Under the pieces are notes generated by a model. It was not told the DNA's origin. It saw only the letters and a list, made by a program, of their open reading frames with translations, and ran no database searches. 64,000 nt of DNA, from contig NZ_OY787469.1 of the NCBI RefSeq assembly GCF_963678835.1, positions 2,294,001 through 2,358,000 of the forward strand. The letters run 5' to 3'. Both the position numbers and the translations under genes were made by a program. The DNA comes from an uncultured Desulfuromonas sp. Lineage in GTDB: Bacteria; Desulfobacterota; Desulfuromonadia; Desulfuromonadales; Desulfuromonadaceae. This document shows, piece after piece, positions 15,284 to 28,065 of this stretch (positions are counted from its first letter, which is position 1; each line of letters begins with the position of its first letter).

Positions 15284-15670
15284 TCAAACCGGTTGTTGGG
15301 ATGATGGATTTTTCTTTCTATTCAGGCGTTTCAGCCAGGGGGACCGATTGGTGCGAAGCATGGTCTGAAGTTTTTCGACCAGCTCAAAAATGGGGATTTC
15401 ATGACTGGTGCACAACGGATGAATGCCCCGATTGACCAGCCGGGCCATGGTGTTTTCGCCGATGTCCATGGCGCACACCAGATCGCAGTGGGCGATGGCG
15501 CTGAGGCGGGCGATGGTGTTCTGTTCCTCGGAGGTGTGATTGACCAACGCATCCACGCAAGGGCAACGCTGGATGCCGTCAAGGGTGATATCCCAGATCT
15601 GAAACTGGCAACTTTGGTCGAAGCCGATATCGACATTGCGACCATTACTGGAGGAGAAAGCGACTCTCAT
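15284..15670 (-). CDS. Second NifX/NafY-family cofactor-binding protein
   Basis: A 128-aa Nitro_FeMo-Co domain protein. It opens with MRVAFSSSNGRNVDIGF, which fits the NifX/NifB C-terminal domain start. Then come a hydrophilic loop with CPCVDALVNHTSEEQNT and the CDLVCAMDIGENTMARLVNRG segment typical of the family (cf. IGxxAxxxLxxxGI). Five cysteines are present. The start overlaps the preceding 299-aa gene by 4 nt (ATGA). It is probably a VnfY/NafY-like chaperone or cofactor carrier. It differs clearly from the neighbouring VnfX-like protein, so the pair probably has distinct roles. Confidence 0.78.
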   Translation of the reverse strand: MRVAFSSSNGRNVDIGFDQSCQFQIWDITLDGIQRCPCVDALVNHTSEEQNTIARLSAIAHCDLVCAMDIGENTMARLVNRGIHPLCTSHEIPIFELVEKLQTMLRTNRSPWLKRLNRKKNPSSQQPV

Positions 15671-16566
15671 GCCATGGGCCCCCCGTTGGATGTGGTTTTA
15701 TGGCCGAATTTGAGCAGCCACTGGGCGGAGGCCTGGTCTGGATCGATCTCCTGCTCGCGCCAACGCGGCAGTTCCGCCAGCGGCAGCCCTTTGTCCTGCA
15801 GAGCTTCGATGGGGATGATGTGCAATTGATCCTCGACAAGGATGAAAAAATCGATGGGATAGCGCAGCGGATTACAGTAACTGTCGGCCAGCTCGAAGAC
15901 GAGCCGCTCGCCCTGGATCACATATTTGGGGCTGCCGCAGTCAAAACGCACATGGCGATTGAATTGATAGCGGTTGTGAAAGCGCATCAGATCGGCATCT
16001 TCATCGTGGAATTTTTTGACTTCCGTGGCCAGATCGACATAGTACTGGGACAGCAGCGCTTCGCGGTAGGCCTCGCCGTAGGGTAGCCGCAGCAGGTTGA
16101 AATAGCAGGTGACAAAGTCCTGCGCCAGAGTCAGGCCCGCTTTGGTGAGGATGAGATTAAACGCCGTCCCCCGAGTGACACAGGCGGCGCGTAGATAGCC
16201 ACGTGATGGCTCGATCACCCCGTCGGGATGCAGCAGAGCCATACGGTAAATGCGCAGTAAACGATAGATCTGCCCCACCAGTTTGTCGACGCGGCTGGCG
16301 CGTGGCAGCTCCAGATAGCGTTGGCGATAGCTCATTCCTTCCAGATTGGGATTGCGCGATTCAAAATAGTTGTCCAGCAGGGTAAATGCCGCCAGTGCTT
16401 TCATGAGGTCTTTCTGAGGTAAATCGCTTGGGCTGCCCTGGTCATCGGCGAGGATCCGGTAGCCGGAACTGTTGCTGTACAGCTTGAGGTCGCGGTGCTC
16501 GGGCAGGTTGCCGACCGTGCCTGTCCGGGTCAGATATTCCGTGACGGTATCGACAAAGCGTTTCAT
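15667..16566 (-). CDS. Unrecognised protein embedded in the vnf assembly operon
   Basis: A 299-aa soluble protein with no signal peptide, no transmembrane segment and no motif that I recognise. It is rich in aromatic and basic residues, mainly helical up to about residue 215, with a beta-rich C-terminal third (CGSPKYVIQGERLVFELA, FFILVEDQLHIIPIEAL). It overlaps vnfN by 3 nt at the start (ATGA) and the next gene by 4 nt at the end, so it is translated in lockstep with cofactor-assembly proteins. The ATG at 16566 has AGGTGG just upstream. It is not NifB, NifQ, NifU, NifS, NifZ, NifW or NifO by appearance. A role in FeV-co assembly or delivery is inferred only from position. Confidence 0.8.
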   Translation of the reverse strand: MKRFVDTVTEYLTRTGTVGNLPEHRDLKLYSNSSGYRILADDQGSPSDLPQKDLMKALAAFTLLDNYFESRNPNLEGMSYRQRYLELPRASRVDKLVGQIYRLLRIYRMALLHPDGVIEPSRGYLRAACVTRGTAFNLILTKAGLTLAQDFVTCYFNLLRLPYGEAYREALLSQYYVDLATEVKKFHDEDADLMRFHNRYQFNRHVRFDCGSPKYVIQGERLVFELADSYCNPLRYPIDFFILVEDQLHIIPIEALQDKGLPLAELPRWREQEIDPDQASAQWLLKFGHKTTSNGGPMA

Positions 16567-17954
16567 GAGGCCCACCTTTCCTTATCGTTGTTGACGGGGC
16601 GACGCGTTTCATCGTAATGATCCCAGCGGATCTCCTTGGAACGGAAGGCGCTTTCCCAGTCATTGCCGATCCTTTCCAGTACGTTGAGCATACCGTCATA
16701 ACCGAAATAGGGGCGATCAACATAGACATCCCGATTGGTGGGAGACAGCACGTCAAACGCCAGTTGAATCTCCAGCTCCTCCGCCAGATAGGTTTCCCAA
16801 GCGGAACCGAGCACCGCATCGACCTTGTGCTCGCTCAGCGCTTTTTTAATCTGGTAGCCATCGACGTTGAAGGCAACTTTAGGCGCAATGCCCATGCTGT
16901 CCAATTCTTGCTGAAGCAGGGAGCGGGCCTTAGGACTGTCGGAACGAAACAGCAGCAGTTCCGGAATCATTTCCAGCTCCTCAAACAACAGACGCACCAG
17001 GCCGATACCGATGGTGGCATCGGCGCAGATCGCGACCCGGCAGTTGCGGTAGCGCGGGATAATCATCAAGGCGCGGCGGCGCAACACATCCACCACCATG
17101 GCTTCTCCTTCAGCGATCATTTTTTCCGCAATTTCCTGCGCGTCAAAATGCTCACCCAGCGCTCGCAGCCAACGGGCGGTGTTTTTCAGACCGATGGGCA
17201 ACGGCAAATCGGCGAGAAGCTGGGGCGTCTCATGCCTTTCGGCCATCTGCGCCATAAACGGGGTGCCGACATCGTGGCTTAACAGAAGATTGGCCGATGC
17301 CGTCGACGCGTGACGCAGCTGGTGCATGGTGGTGTGGCGGGGCAGGGTCGCCTGCACGGTTGCACCCATGGCGTTGAGCATGCGCTCAACCCAGTGCATG
17401 TCGCTCCACCAGGTTGGATTGAGGCTGGCCTGCGGGGCGACCAGGTTCACGCTACGTGGAATTTTTGTGACCTCATCGGGCTGTTTGATGAAAGGGAGTA
17501 AGGTTTTGAGGCCCAGATCCATTCCATCGTAGCTGTTCCCCCGGAAGCCCCCGGCCATAATCGGGATCAGCCGCGCATTGGTCTTCGCTTGCATGGTGCG
17601 GCAGATTCCGTCAATGTCTTCGCCGATGATGTCAGCGGAGCAGGTGCCGACGACAAACAGCACTTTGCTCTGGAAGGTGGCATCGGCTTCGGCGATCAGA
17701 TCCTTGAGCTTTTGTCCGGCACCGAGGATGATGTCGGTTTCAAACAGACGGGTACAGGCCACTTTGCGCTGGGTGAAATCAATTTCGTGATTGTCGTATC
17801 CCAGGGCCACGGTGGCGGCGCACCCCTGAGGCGAGTGAATGACGATGCTTGCGCCCTCGATGCCGGCGATAATAGTGGCAACCCCTTCCAGGGCGCAGCC
17901 GACAATGGGGTCGCGACTGTGGCTGCAATCATCGAATGTCAGCTGTTCAAGCAT
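16563..17954 (-). CDS. vnfN: Nitrogenase cofactor scaffold subunit N
   Basis: A 463-aa NifN/VnfN, the beta-like subunit of the E2N2 scaffold on which the nitrogenase cofactor matures. It is homologous to NifK. Cysteines C20, C45 (HSPQGCAA) and C105 (VGTCSADIIGED) sit at spacing nearly identical to the P-cluster ligands of VnfK in this window. As I recall, Azotobacter NifN keeps only the middle one, so the full set is notable. The ATG at 17954 follows GGGAGGGG closely and overlaps the end of vnfE by 16 nt. The C-terminal DRPYFGYDGMLNVLERI is typical. Assignment to the V-system follows from the operon. Confidence 0.88.
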   Translation of the reverse strand: MLEQLTFDDCSHSRDPIVGCALEGVATIIAGIEGASIVIHSPQGCAATVALGYDNHEIDFTQRKVACTRLFETDIILGAGQKLKDLIAEADATFQSKVLFVVGTCSADIIGEDIDGICRTMQAKTNARLIPIMAGGFRGNSYDGMDLGLKTLLPFIKQPDEVTKIPRSVNLVAPQASLNPTWWSDMHWVERMLNAMGATVQATLPRHTTMHQLRHASTASANLLLSHDVGTPFMAQMAERHETPQLLADLPLPIGLKNTARWLRALGEHFDAQEIAEKMIAEGEAMVVDVLRRRALMIIPRYRNCRVAICADATIGIGLVRLLFEELEMIPELLLFRSDSPKARSLLQQELDSMGIAPKVAFNVDGYQIKKALSEHKVDAVLGSAWETYLAEELEIQLAFDVLSPTNRDVYVDRPYFGYDGMLNVLERIGNDWESAFRSKEIRWDHYDETRRPVNNDKERWAS

Positions 17955-19483
17955 TTTCCCCTCCCTTTCATGGCGGAATACACGGTGCAATCGGGCACGT
18001 TCTGGGCGAGTTTCGGCGTCAGCGACTGGGCGGAAGCCAGCCCGGCGTTTTCTGGAAACACGATCCGTTTGGTCATCCAGCTACGCGGCCGGAAGGCGTA
18101 ATCAAGAGAGGTCTTGATACATTGGGCCACCTTCAGGGCACCGCGGTAGCCGAAACGCGGGCGGTTGAGAATGGCGTTGAGATCGACCAGCGGAATGTTG
18201 GGATAACTCAGCGACGAACCGAAGTAGACGGTCTGCAGCGGGTCGAGTTCACCGAGAAAACGCAGCAGTTCCTCTTCGGTCTGTTTCATGGATTCGTACT
18301 TGCCCAGCGCCAGAGTGCCTTTGGTGATGAGGATTTCTGGGTCCATGCCGGTTTCCAGCAGATAGTCGATGCTGGTCTCCCTGGCTTCGGTGCTCCAGGG
18401 ATGAAAATTGTAGATGATGGCGCGCATGCCGAAATCGTTTTGCAGCATATAGGCGATGGACAAGGACTTGATGGCATCGTGCCCTTCGATAATGGCGGTC
18501 TTGCCGACCAGATGGGCACGCGCCGTCTCGTATTCGTCATGGATCGCCTCGTACTCGCGTGCCATCAGGGCCTTGGCCTGTTCTTCCATGCCCAGATGTT
18601 TGGCCGCGCCCTCCAGCCATTTTTCGGTGGCGGCGATGCCGTAGGGCAGAATCGTCGAGTTGAGCGGCGTGCCGTGAGTGTCGCGCATGGCAATGCCGAG
18701 GGCATAACCGATATCCAGGCACAGGGTACAGTTAACCGCGACGCTGGGTGCGCGTTTGAGTTCCTCCAGCGAACAGTTGCCGGCGATGACAGCGTTCACT
18801 CTGGCGCCCATGGCTTCCACCAGACGCATCAGTTCCTTAACGTCGGTATCGACTTCGGTGCGTTCCGGACCCATCTTGGCGCCGACGATATTGACGCAAT
18901 CGGCCAGTTCGGTTTGTCGTTGTGGAGTGGGCGGGTCCATCAGTTTGACCAGTTCACGAAACACCAGGTCAAAGCCACTGCGATATTCGCCGGCAAAGCC
19001 TTCGCAATGGATGGGCATGATGTGGGCGTTGATCTGTTTCTGCATCTGCTGGACCACGGCATCGACATTGTCGCCGATGATGCCGGTGGCACAACTGGTG
19101 GCGACAAAGATGACATCCGGTTGATATTTGGCATCCACTTCTTTCAGGGCACCTTTGAGTTCTTTTTCCCCGCCGTAAATAATCCTCGACTGATTGAGAC
19201 TGGTGCTGAGCACCGGCTCGTAGGCACTGCCGCTGTTGCGGCTGTTGGTTAGCTTATAGGCCTGTTTGACACCGTAGGCACAGCCGCTGGGGCCGTGGGT
19301 CAGAATAATGGAATGGCGGATGCCGCTGAGGATCTTGGTCGCCGTCCAGAACTTGCACGGCCGGGTATGGCTGCCTTGCAGGTGGGTCGGGACTTTTCCC
19401 TCCTTGGCTTGCTGATAAAGATCGCTGAGCGATCCATGAAAGACGATGCTGTCGGCGATATCGCCGCATGTGGTGTCGGCCAT
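17939..19483 (-). CDS. vnfE: Nitrogenase cofactor scaffold subunit E
   Basis: A 514-aa NifE/VnfE, the alpha-like scaffold subunit for cofactor maturation. Cysteines C43, C68 (HGPSGCAYG) and C131 (ATSCATGIIGDN) are the expected cluster ligands. HCEGFAGEYRSG, GPERTEVDTDVKEL and the FGYRGALKVAQCI C-terminal segment are family features. The ATG at 19483 follows AGGAG by 7 nt; the frame upstream to 19549 has no ribosome site. It is somewhat longer than typical NifE because of a C-terminal tail of about 40 residues. It lies 162 nt after vnfK, with two hairpins between, and overlaps vnfN. It is named vnfE from context. Confidence 0.88.
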   Translation of the reverse strand: MADTTCGDIADSIVFHGSLSDLYQQAKEGKVPTHLQGSHTRPCKFWTATKILSGIRHSIILTHGPSGCAYGVKQAYKLTNSRNSGSAYEPVLSTSLNQSRIIYGGEKELKGALKEVDAKYQPDVIFVATSCATGIIGDNVDAVVQQMQKQINAHIMPIHCEGFAGEYRSGFDLVFRELVKLMDPPTPQRQTELADCVNIVGAKMGPERTEVDTDVKELMRLVEAMGARVNAVIAGNCSLEELKRAPSVAVNCTLCLDIGYALGIAMRDTHGTPLNSTILPYGIAATEKWLEGAAKHLGMEEQAKALMAREYEAIHDEYETARAHLVGKTAIIEGHDAIKSLSIAYMLQNDFGMRAIIYNFHPWSTEARETSIDYLLETGMDPEILITKGTLALGKYESMKQTEEELLRFLGELDPLQTVYFGSSLSYPNIPLVDLNAILNRPRFGYRGALKVAQCIKTSLDYAFRPRSWMTKRIVFPENAGLASAQSLTPKLAQNVPDCTVYSAMKGRGKCLNS

Positions 19484-19509
19484 GGTCAGACTCCTATAGT
19501 TCGGTCGCG

Positions 19510-19600
19510 ACCGGGGACAACGTCGTTGTTGTCCCGGCCGGACGCACAAGGGGAGAGCAGCAGGACTCCCCGCCTGGATTGAAGGGCTGTCGGACAGCCC
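19510..19600 (-). promoter_or_regulatory. Two hairpins in the vnfK-vnfE intergenic region
   Basis: GGGACAAC/GTTGTCCC (19514-19521, 19528-19535) and the perfect GGGCTGT/ACAGCCC (19584-19590, 19594-19600) lie in a 162-bp gap with no gene. No T-tract follows either. They could be processing or partial-termination structures that lower scaffold expression relative to the structural genes. Confidence 0.5.
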
Positions 19601-19645
19601 GCAAGATGAACGTCACCGGCCGGGCAGAGCGGCCGTTTGCGTTGA

Positions 19646-21034
<1,389 letters not shown>

Positions 21035-21107
21035 TCAGTACCTTTCGTGTAATTTATGGATCTGTCGTGCCTTTTTGCCAAAAACATGGAGAGCTTAAGC
21101 CGGCACC

Positions 21108-22861
<1,754 letters not shown>

Positions 22862-22884
22862 TCACGTCGGTTGAGCGGATCGGA

Positions 22885-23904
<1,020 letters not shown>

Positions 23905-23951
23905 TCAACACGGAAACCGCTTGGACTGCGACCAGAGATCTGCCCCTGTAC

Positions 23952-23965
23952 GTTCAACACCGAAC
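23952..23965. promoter_or_regulatory. Degenerate VnfA-type dyad upstream of vnfH
   Basis: GTTC-AACACC-GAAC is a perfect dyad of the same N6 geometry as GTAC-N6-GTAC, with the inner bases changed. It is centred about 153 bp upstream of the -24/-12 element of vnfH and exactly 40 bp from the next dyad. Confidence 0.45.
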
Positions 23966-23991
23966 GGTTTTGCGTGGGAATGTTCTTGAAT

Positions 23992-24005
23992 GTACGCTAT
24001 GGTTC
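23992..24005. promoter_or_regulatory. Second VnfA-type half-perfect dyad upstream of vnfH
   Basis: GTAC-GCTATG-GTTC has one mismatch to GTAC-N6-GTAC. With the dyad at 23952 it forms a tandem pair 40 bp apart in the vnfH/modE intergenic region. It also lies 41 bp before the modE start. Confidence 0.45.
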
Positions 24006-24045
24006 CGATTCGAATAGGCGGTTTGAAAAACAGGGGGAAGAAGTC

Positions 24046-24870
24046 ATGAGGACGCAGAGTCGGAAAGACAACCTTGATGGTGTCGTCATTGATGGCAGCT
24101 TATGGTTTTGTAAAGAGGACAGCCCGTTTGTCGGCATGGACAGGATCCGTCTTCTGGAAAAAATCGATGAGCTGGGTTCCATCAATAAGGCGGCCAAAGT
24201 TCTTGGAATTAGTTACCGGACGGCCTGGGATGCGGTTAACCTGATCAACAATCTTGCCGAAGATCCAGTGGTTGAAAAATTGAGTGGCGGCAAGGGTGGT
24301 GGTGGAACCCATCTGACCGAGTCGGGGCGAGACATTGTCCGCAAATATATACTGTTTCAAGAGGCGCACCAGGACTTCTTGGCCGATCTGAAAGAGCAGC
24401 TGGGTGATTTGAGCGGTCTGCATAACTTTCTTGACCGCGTGACGATGAGGGTCAGTGCCCGTAATGTGTTTTACGGCACGATCAGCAAGATTATCCATGG
24501 TACGGTTCATGTTGAAGTGAGAATCGCTCTTAAGGAAGGTGCCTCAATCAAGGCGATTATCACCGAGAGTGCCGCTGATTCTTTGGCCTTACGGGAGGGA
24601 AAACCCGTCTATGCCCTTGTGCAGGCCGGATCCGTCGTTGTTGCTGATGCTATCTCGAATTTTAAAGTGAGTGCCGGTAATTTTTTTGACGGAACCGTCA
24701 GCAGATTACTCCATGGGCCGGTCAATAGTGAAGTGGATATTGAACTCCCCGGTGGGGAGACGGTCAGCGCGGTAATTACTCTTGAGAGTGCCCACCAGAT
24801 GGCGTTGCAGCCAGGCTGCCGGGCCTGCGTGTTTTTCAAAGCGTCCCACGTCATTCTCGGCGTCCGTTGA
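24046..24870 (+). CDS. modE: Molybdate-responsive transcription regulator ModE
   Basis: A 274-aa full-length ModE. It has an N-terminal winged HTH of LysR type (about 20-95; the helix-turn-helix includes GSINKAAKVLGISYRTAWD), GGGKGGGGTHLT in the wing, and two tandem Mop/TOBE molybdate-binding domains (about 135-200 and 205-272; SARNVFYGTISKIIHG and SAGNFFDGTVSRLLHG). The ATG at 24046 is set by an AGGGGGAAG sequence just upstream. It is divergent from vnfH. In other diazotrophs ModE represses alternative nitrogenases when molybdate is present. Matching palindromes lie over the vnfA promoter and upstream of the TonB receptor at the left edge. Confidence 0.94.
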   Translation: MRTQSRKDNLDGVVIDGSLWFCKEDSPFVGMDRIRLLEKIDELGSINKAAKVLGISYRTAWDAVNLINNLAEDPVVEKLSGGKGGGGTHLTESGRDIVRKYILFQEAHQDFLADLKEQLGDLSGLHNFLDRVTMRVSARNVFYGTISKIIHGTVHVEVRIALKEGASIKAIITESAADSLALREGKPVYALVQAGSVVVADAISNFKVSAGNFFDGTVSRLLHGPVNSEVDIELPGGETVSAVITLESAHQMALQPGCRACVFFKASHVILGVR

Positions 24871-24905
24871 TGTCATGCTCTAACCTTTCTCACCATGTTT
24901 CCGCG

Positions 24906-25781
24906 TTATGTTCCGCTGCTTTCAATGATTGCGACGCTGACGGTTCTTCCGGCGACCAGCTTAACTGCTTGTGGAACGCTGTCGAGATGGATGCGCACTG
25001 GAATGCGTTGTGCCAGCCGGACCCAAGAGAAGGTGGGGTTGATATCCACCAGCAGACTGTCCCGATCACGTTCCCGGTCATTGATGCCGTAGGTGATACT
25101 TTCCACATGACCGTCGAGCGATAAGGAGCTGCCCATCGGCGAGATAACGGCCGCATCACCGATATGTATCCGCTCCAGCTTAATCTCCTCAAAATAGCCC
25201 GCCACGTAAAACGAATCGGTATTGATCAGGGCCATGGCCGATTCTCCCGATTTGACATAACTTCCCGGCCATAACGACAGATTGGTGACGATACCGTTCA
25301 CCGGCGCTTTTATCTCCGTGCAGGTAAGATTGTAGGCGGCAAGGTCGTGATCGGCACAGGCTTGGTCATAGGCGGCCGTTGCCTGTTTGTAGGCTGTTTC
25401 CACCTGCTCCAGCTGTTGTCGGGTAACGGCGGCGGTGGCGAGTAGCTTTTGGTAGCGCGCCAGATTGTTTTGCGCCATTTCCAGTTCCGCTTGGGTGCTG
25501 GCGACACGGGCTTTGGTTTGTTTGAACGCCAACGCAAAGCGGGCTCGATCAATACGAAACAACACATCGCCTTTGTGAACTGACTGATTGTCCTGAACCA
25601 GAACAGCACTGACCAGACCGGAAACATCCGCGGAGAGATTGACGACATCGACACAGATGCGGCCATCGCGCGTCCAGGGAGCTTCCATATAATAATCCCA
25701 CAGATGCAGGCTAAGAACTCCCGCGCATGCAACCATGGCCAGCGTAAATAGAATTCGTCCGAAATAGGGGGAGATTTTCAT
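24906..25781 (-). CDS. aaeA: Membrane fusion protein of an AaeAB-type efflux pump
   Basis: A 291-aa HlyD-family periplasmic adaptor. It has one N-terminal membrane anchor (about 8-28) followed by YYMEAPWTRDGRICVDVV, the hallmark of AaeA/EmrA-like proteins, then lipoyl half-motifs around a coiled-coil hairpin (about 80-140) and the barrel region ending WVRLAQRIPVRIHLD. The start is uncertain: ATG 25781 has AAGGA 10 nt upstream, and ATG 25790 is one base from it. It is the last gene of a marR-aaeB-aaeX-aaeA operon. In E. coli the pump exports p-hydroxybenzoate and other aromatic acids. The substrate here is unknown. Confidence 0.88.
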   Translation of the reverse strand: MKISPYFGRILFTLAMVACAGVLSLHLWDYYMEAPWTRDGRICVDVVNLSADVSGLVSAVLVQDNQSVHKGDVLFRIDRARFALAFKQTKARVASTQAELEMAQNNLARYQKLLATAAVTRQQLEQVETAYKQATAAYDQACADHDLAAYNLTCTEIKAPVNGIVTNLSLWPGSYVKSGESAMALINTDSFYVAGYFEEIKLERIHIGDAAVISPMGSSLSLDGHVESITYGINDRERDRDSLLVDINPTFSWVRLAQRIPVRIHLDSVPQAVKLVAGRTVSVAIIESSGT

Positions 25782-25783
25782 GT

Positions 25784-25987
25784 TTAACATATCCTTGTCA
25801 GGGCGGAAAGCGCCCATAAAATAATCAAATAACCGGCCGTGTTGAACAGCGGTGGATGCCAGACCAGGCGATAAAAATTAACACGTAAAAGCACACGCTT
25901 CAGTGCGTTGTTGAGGAGATAGGCGACCACTGCCAAACCGGTGAGGGTCGGTAAATATACACCGTAAAGATCCAAGACCTGTTCCAT
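25784..25987 (-). CDS. aaeX: AaeX-like DUF1656 small membrane protein
   Basis: A 67-aa protein with two transmembrane segments and the DUF1656 signature: a start EQVLDLYGVYLPTLTGL and a central RLVWHPPLFNTAGYLIIL. This matches AaeX, always found beside AaeA/AaeB pumps. The start overlaps the aaeB stop (TAATG). Its function within the pump is not established. The short length, position and motif make the call firm. Confidence 0.88.
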   Translation of the reverse strand: MEQVLDLYGVYLPTLTGLAVVAYLLNNALKRVLLRVNFYRLVWHPPLFNTAGYLIILWALSALTRIC

Positions 25988-28065
25988 TATGAGTACGCCT
26001 TTTTAGTGGTTGTTTTTGAACATGCCGGTGGCAGGCCATTAATGCCCCGGCGCAAACCGATCAGCGCTTGAACAACACGGGAGCGGGGTGACAGCGTTGT
26101 TAAGGATTGAGACAGGGTCTGGTCAAGCAGCTGAACCAGATGCCTTTCCTTTTCAGCCGTGGCGTGTCCGTCGCGGCGTTTACTCAGGTAGTGCTGGCCA
26201 AGGCCGGTGAGGACAACATCAATACTGCGACGCAGATCCGAGGATAGGCGTTTTTTATGTTTGTGAAGTTCCATCATGTTCAGGCCCATGCGCAGATCAC
26301 GGAAAAAATCGCTGGCTGGTGCCGCGTCGGGTGGCAGGACGGCCAGGCGGGGCACCATCAACGCCAGACGATCCATTTGCCGCTGCGAAAAGGGGCGAAT
26401 CTGTTCAATGCGCTTGGTTGTCGCCAGTTTCTCCAGATCATGCCAGCTGTTTTTCAGCAACCGTTTGGCACTGGTTTCAGCGCCGATGGAGCGGACGATG
26501 GCTGTCGTGATCCCAGCGGTGGCAAAGCCGATCAGTGTAGCGATGTTCGCATTGGCAAATGCGGCGAAATCGGTATTGAGATGTCCCTGCAGAGTGAGCG
26601 CCATCGGGATGTTGACACTGACAATGGCGCCGATCACGCTGAAGGCGGGCAAGGCAACCAGCAGTCCGGCCGGGATAAGGGACAGGCCCAACGCCGCAGC
26701 CAGAGAAATGAAGCCATCCAATCGCGGGAACAGCACCAGCTGATAACAGGCGGCAATTGCAATGGATACCGCGGTGAACGTGGCAAATTTTCGGATCAAA
26801 GGTACCGGATCATCCAGCGTGGCAAACAGACAACAGAAGATTGCCGCCAACTGAGCGATACCGGCCCCTTCTTGCCAGCCGCTGGCGATCCAGAACAGTG
26901 TCGCTACACTGGTAGAAATCACCACGGTAATGGCGGATAGAAACGCCATGCCGTAATCACGATGTTGATGGCGGACGCGGTCGAGCAGCCGTGCTGAGCG
27001 TCGCCATTTTAATCGCAGTTGCTGTTCATTACCGACCACGGCCTTATGCAGCGAGCTACAGTCATTCCAGCTCTTGATCAACAGGCGCAGATTCAGACAG
27101 AAATTGAGGGTGAGCAGATCACACCAGTTGCGGCCGCCATGTTTCTGTTCAATGGCACTGATGGCTTGTCGGAGTTGCCGCGTGGTCGGCACCTTCGATT
27201 GAGGTGATTGGGCATCACTCGCCCATTTTACCCAAACCACCACCTGCTTAATCAATGCGTCGAGTTCTTGCGACAGACATCCCGGGTCAGATTGCAGGGC
27301 CATCATGCGGTCGTGCAGGGTTGACAGCAATGGCAACAGGCGGGTCATGCGCCACTGTAATAGCCGGACAAGGTCCGCCAGGTTGTTGAGCTTGGAGGTG
27401 TCATACGACAGATGGGAAATAAACTGCCCCAGCTCCCGGACGTCTGCCGCCAATTTTTGCCGCTCTTTCAGTGTGTTCTCGGCACTACAGTCACGGTCGA
27501 GACTATCAACGGTCAAGCGGGTTGCATCCGCCATCCAGGCATTGATCTGGCGCAGGACCACATCACCGGCCGGAAGGGGAAACACCACCCGGTTGATCAG
27601 CGCCGAACAGACCAGTCCGATGCTGATCTCTTCGACCCGCGAGACGGCGTAGAGAAACGAGTCTTCCGGGGTGGTGGTCAACATGAATCCGGTAATGGCC
27701 AGCGTATAACCCGACAGCATGAAGATATAAGAGCGCGGTGTCGTGTCGAGCAGGCTGAAAAACAGACACAGACCGATCCAGACGCCGACCGCCAGAGTCA
27801 GCAGTATGGGCGACGCAACTAAGAGCGGCACCAAAATCACTGTGGCGATGCCGCCGATAATCGTGCCGATCAGCCGGTAGTGGGCCTTTGATGAGGTGAC
27901 GCCGGTCAACGGATGGGCCACGACATAGACGGTGACCACAGCCCAGAACGGGCGTGGCAGGTCAAAGCGCAAGGCGATGTAGTAGGCCAGCATCGCAGCG
28001 GAGAATGTTTTCAGTGAAAAAACAACTTGTTGCACGGTGGGGCAAAATAGTGCGCGTTGTGTCAT
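25987..28065 (-). CDS. aaeB: FUSC-family aromatic acid exporter, AaeB-like
   Basis: A 692-aa inner-membrane FUSC/AaeB family exporter with two blocks of transmembrane helices (about 15-160 and 365-525) separated by a cytoplasmic region. RPFWAVVTVYVVAHPLTGVT near the N-terminus and the second-block VISTSVATLFWIASGW are typical. It overlaps marR at its start (ATGA) and aaeX at its end. With AaeA it should form a tripartite-like pump for hydroxylated aromatic carboxylates. Adjacent modE and vnf genes raise the question of catechol-type chelator export, which is not shown by the sequence. Confidence 0.88.
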   Translation of the reverse strand: MTQRALFCPTVQQVVFSLKTFSAAMLAYYIALRFDLPRPFWAVVTVYVVAHPLTGVTSSKAHYRLIGTIIGGIATVILVPLLVASPILLTLAVGVWIGLCLFFSLLDTTPRSYIFMLSGYTLAITGFMLTTTPEDSFLYAVSRVEEISIGLVCSALINRVVFPLPAGDVVLRQINAWMADATRLTVDSLDRDCSAENTLKERQKLAADVRELGQFISHLSYDTSKLNNLADLVRLLQWRMTRLLPLLSTLHDRMMALQSDPGCLSQELDALIKQVVVWVKWASDAQSPQSKVPTTRQLRQAISAIEQKHGGRNWCDLLTLNFCLNLRLLIKSWNDCSSLHKAVVGNEQQLRLKWRRSARLLDRVRHQHRDYGMAFLSAITVVISTSVATLFWIASGWQEGAGIAQLAAIFCCLFATLDDPVPLIRKFATFTAVSIAIAACYQLVLFPRLDGFISLAAALGLSLIPAGLLVALPAFSVIGAIVSVNIPMALTLQGHLNTDFAAFANANIATLIGFATAGITTAIVRSIGAETSAKRLLKNSWHDLEKLATTKRIEQIRPFSQRQMDRLALMVPRLAVLPPDAAPASDFFRDLRMGLNMMELHKHKKRLSSDLRRSIDVVLTGLGQHYLSKRRDGHATAEKERHLVQLLDQTLSQSLTTLSPRSRVVQALIGLRRGINGLPPACSKTTTKKAYS

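Noticed and set aside
17936-19252. Long plus-strand frame opposite vnfE
   Set aside because: It is the shadow of the vnfE coding bias, with a protein composition unlike any family.
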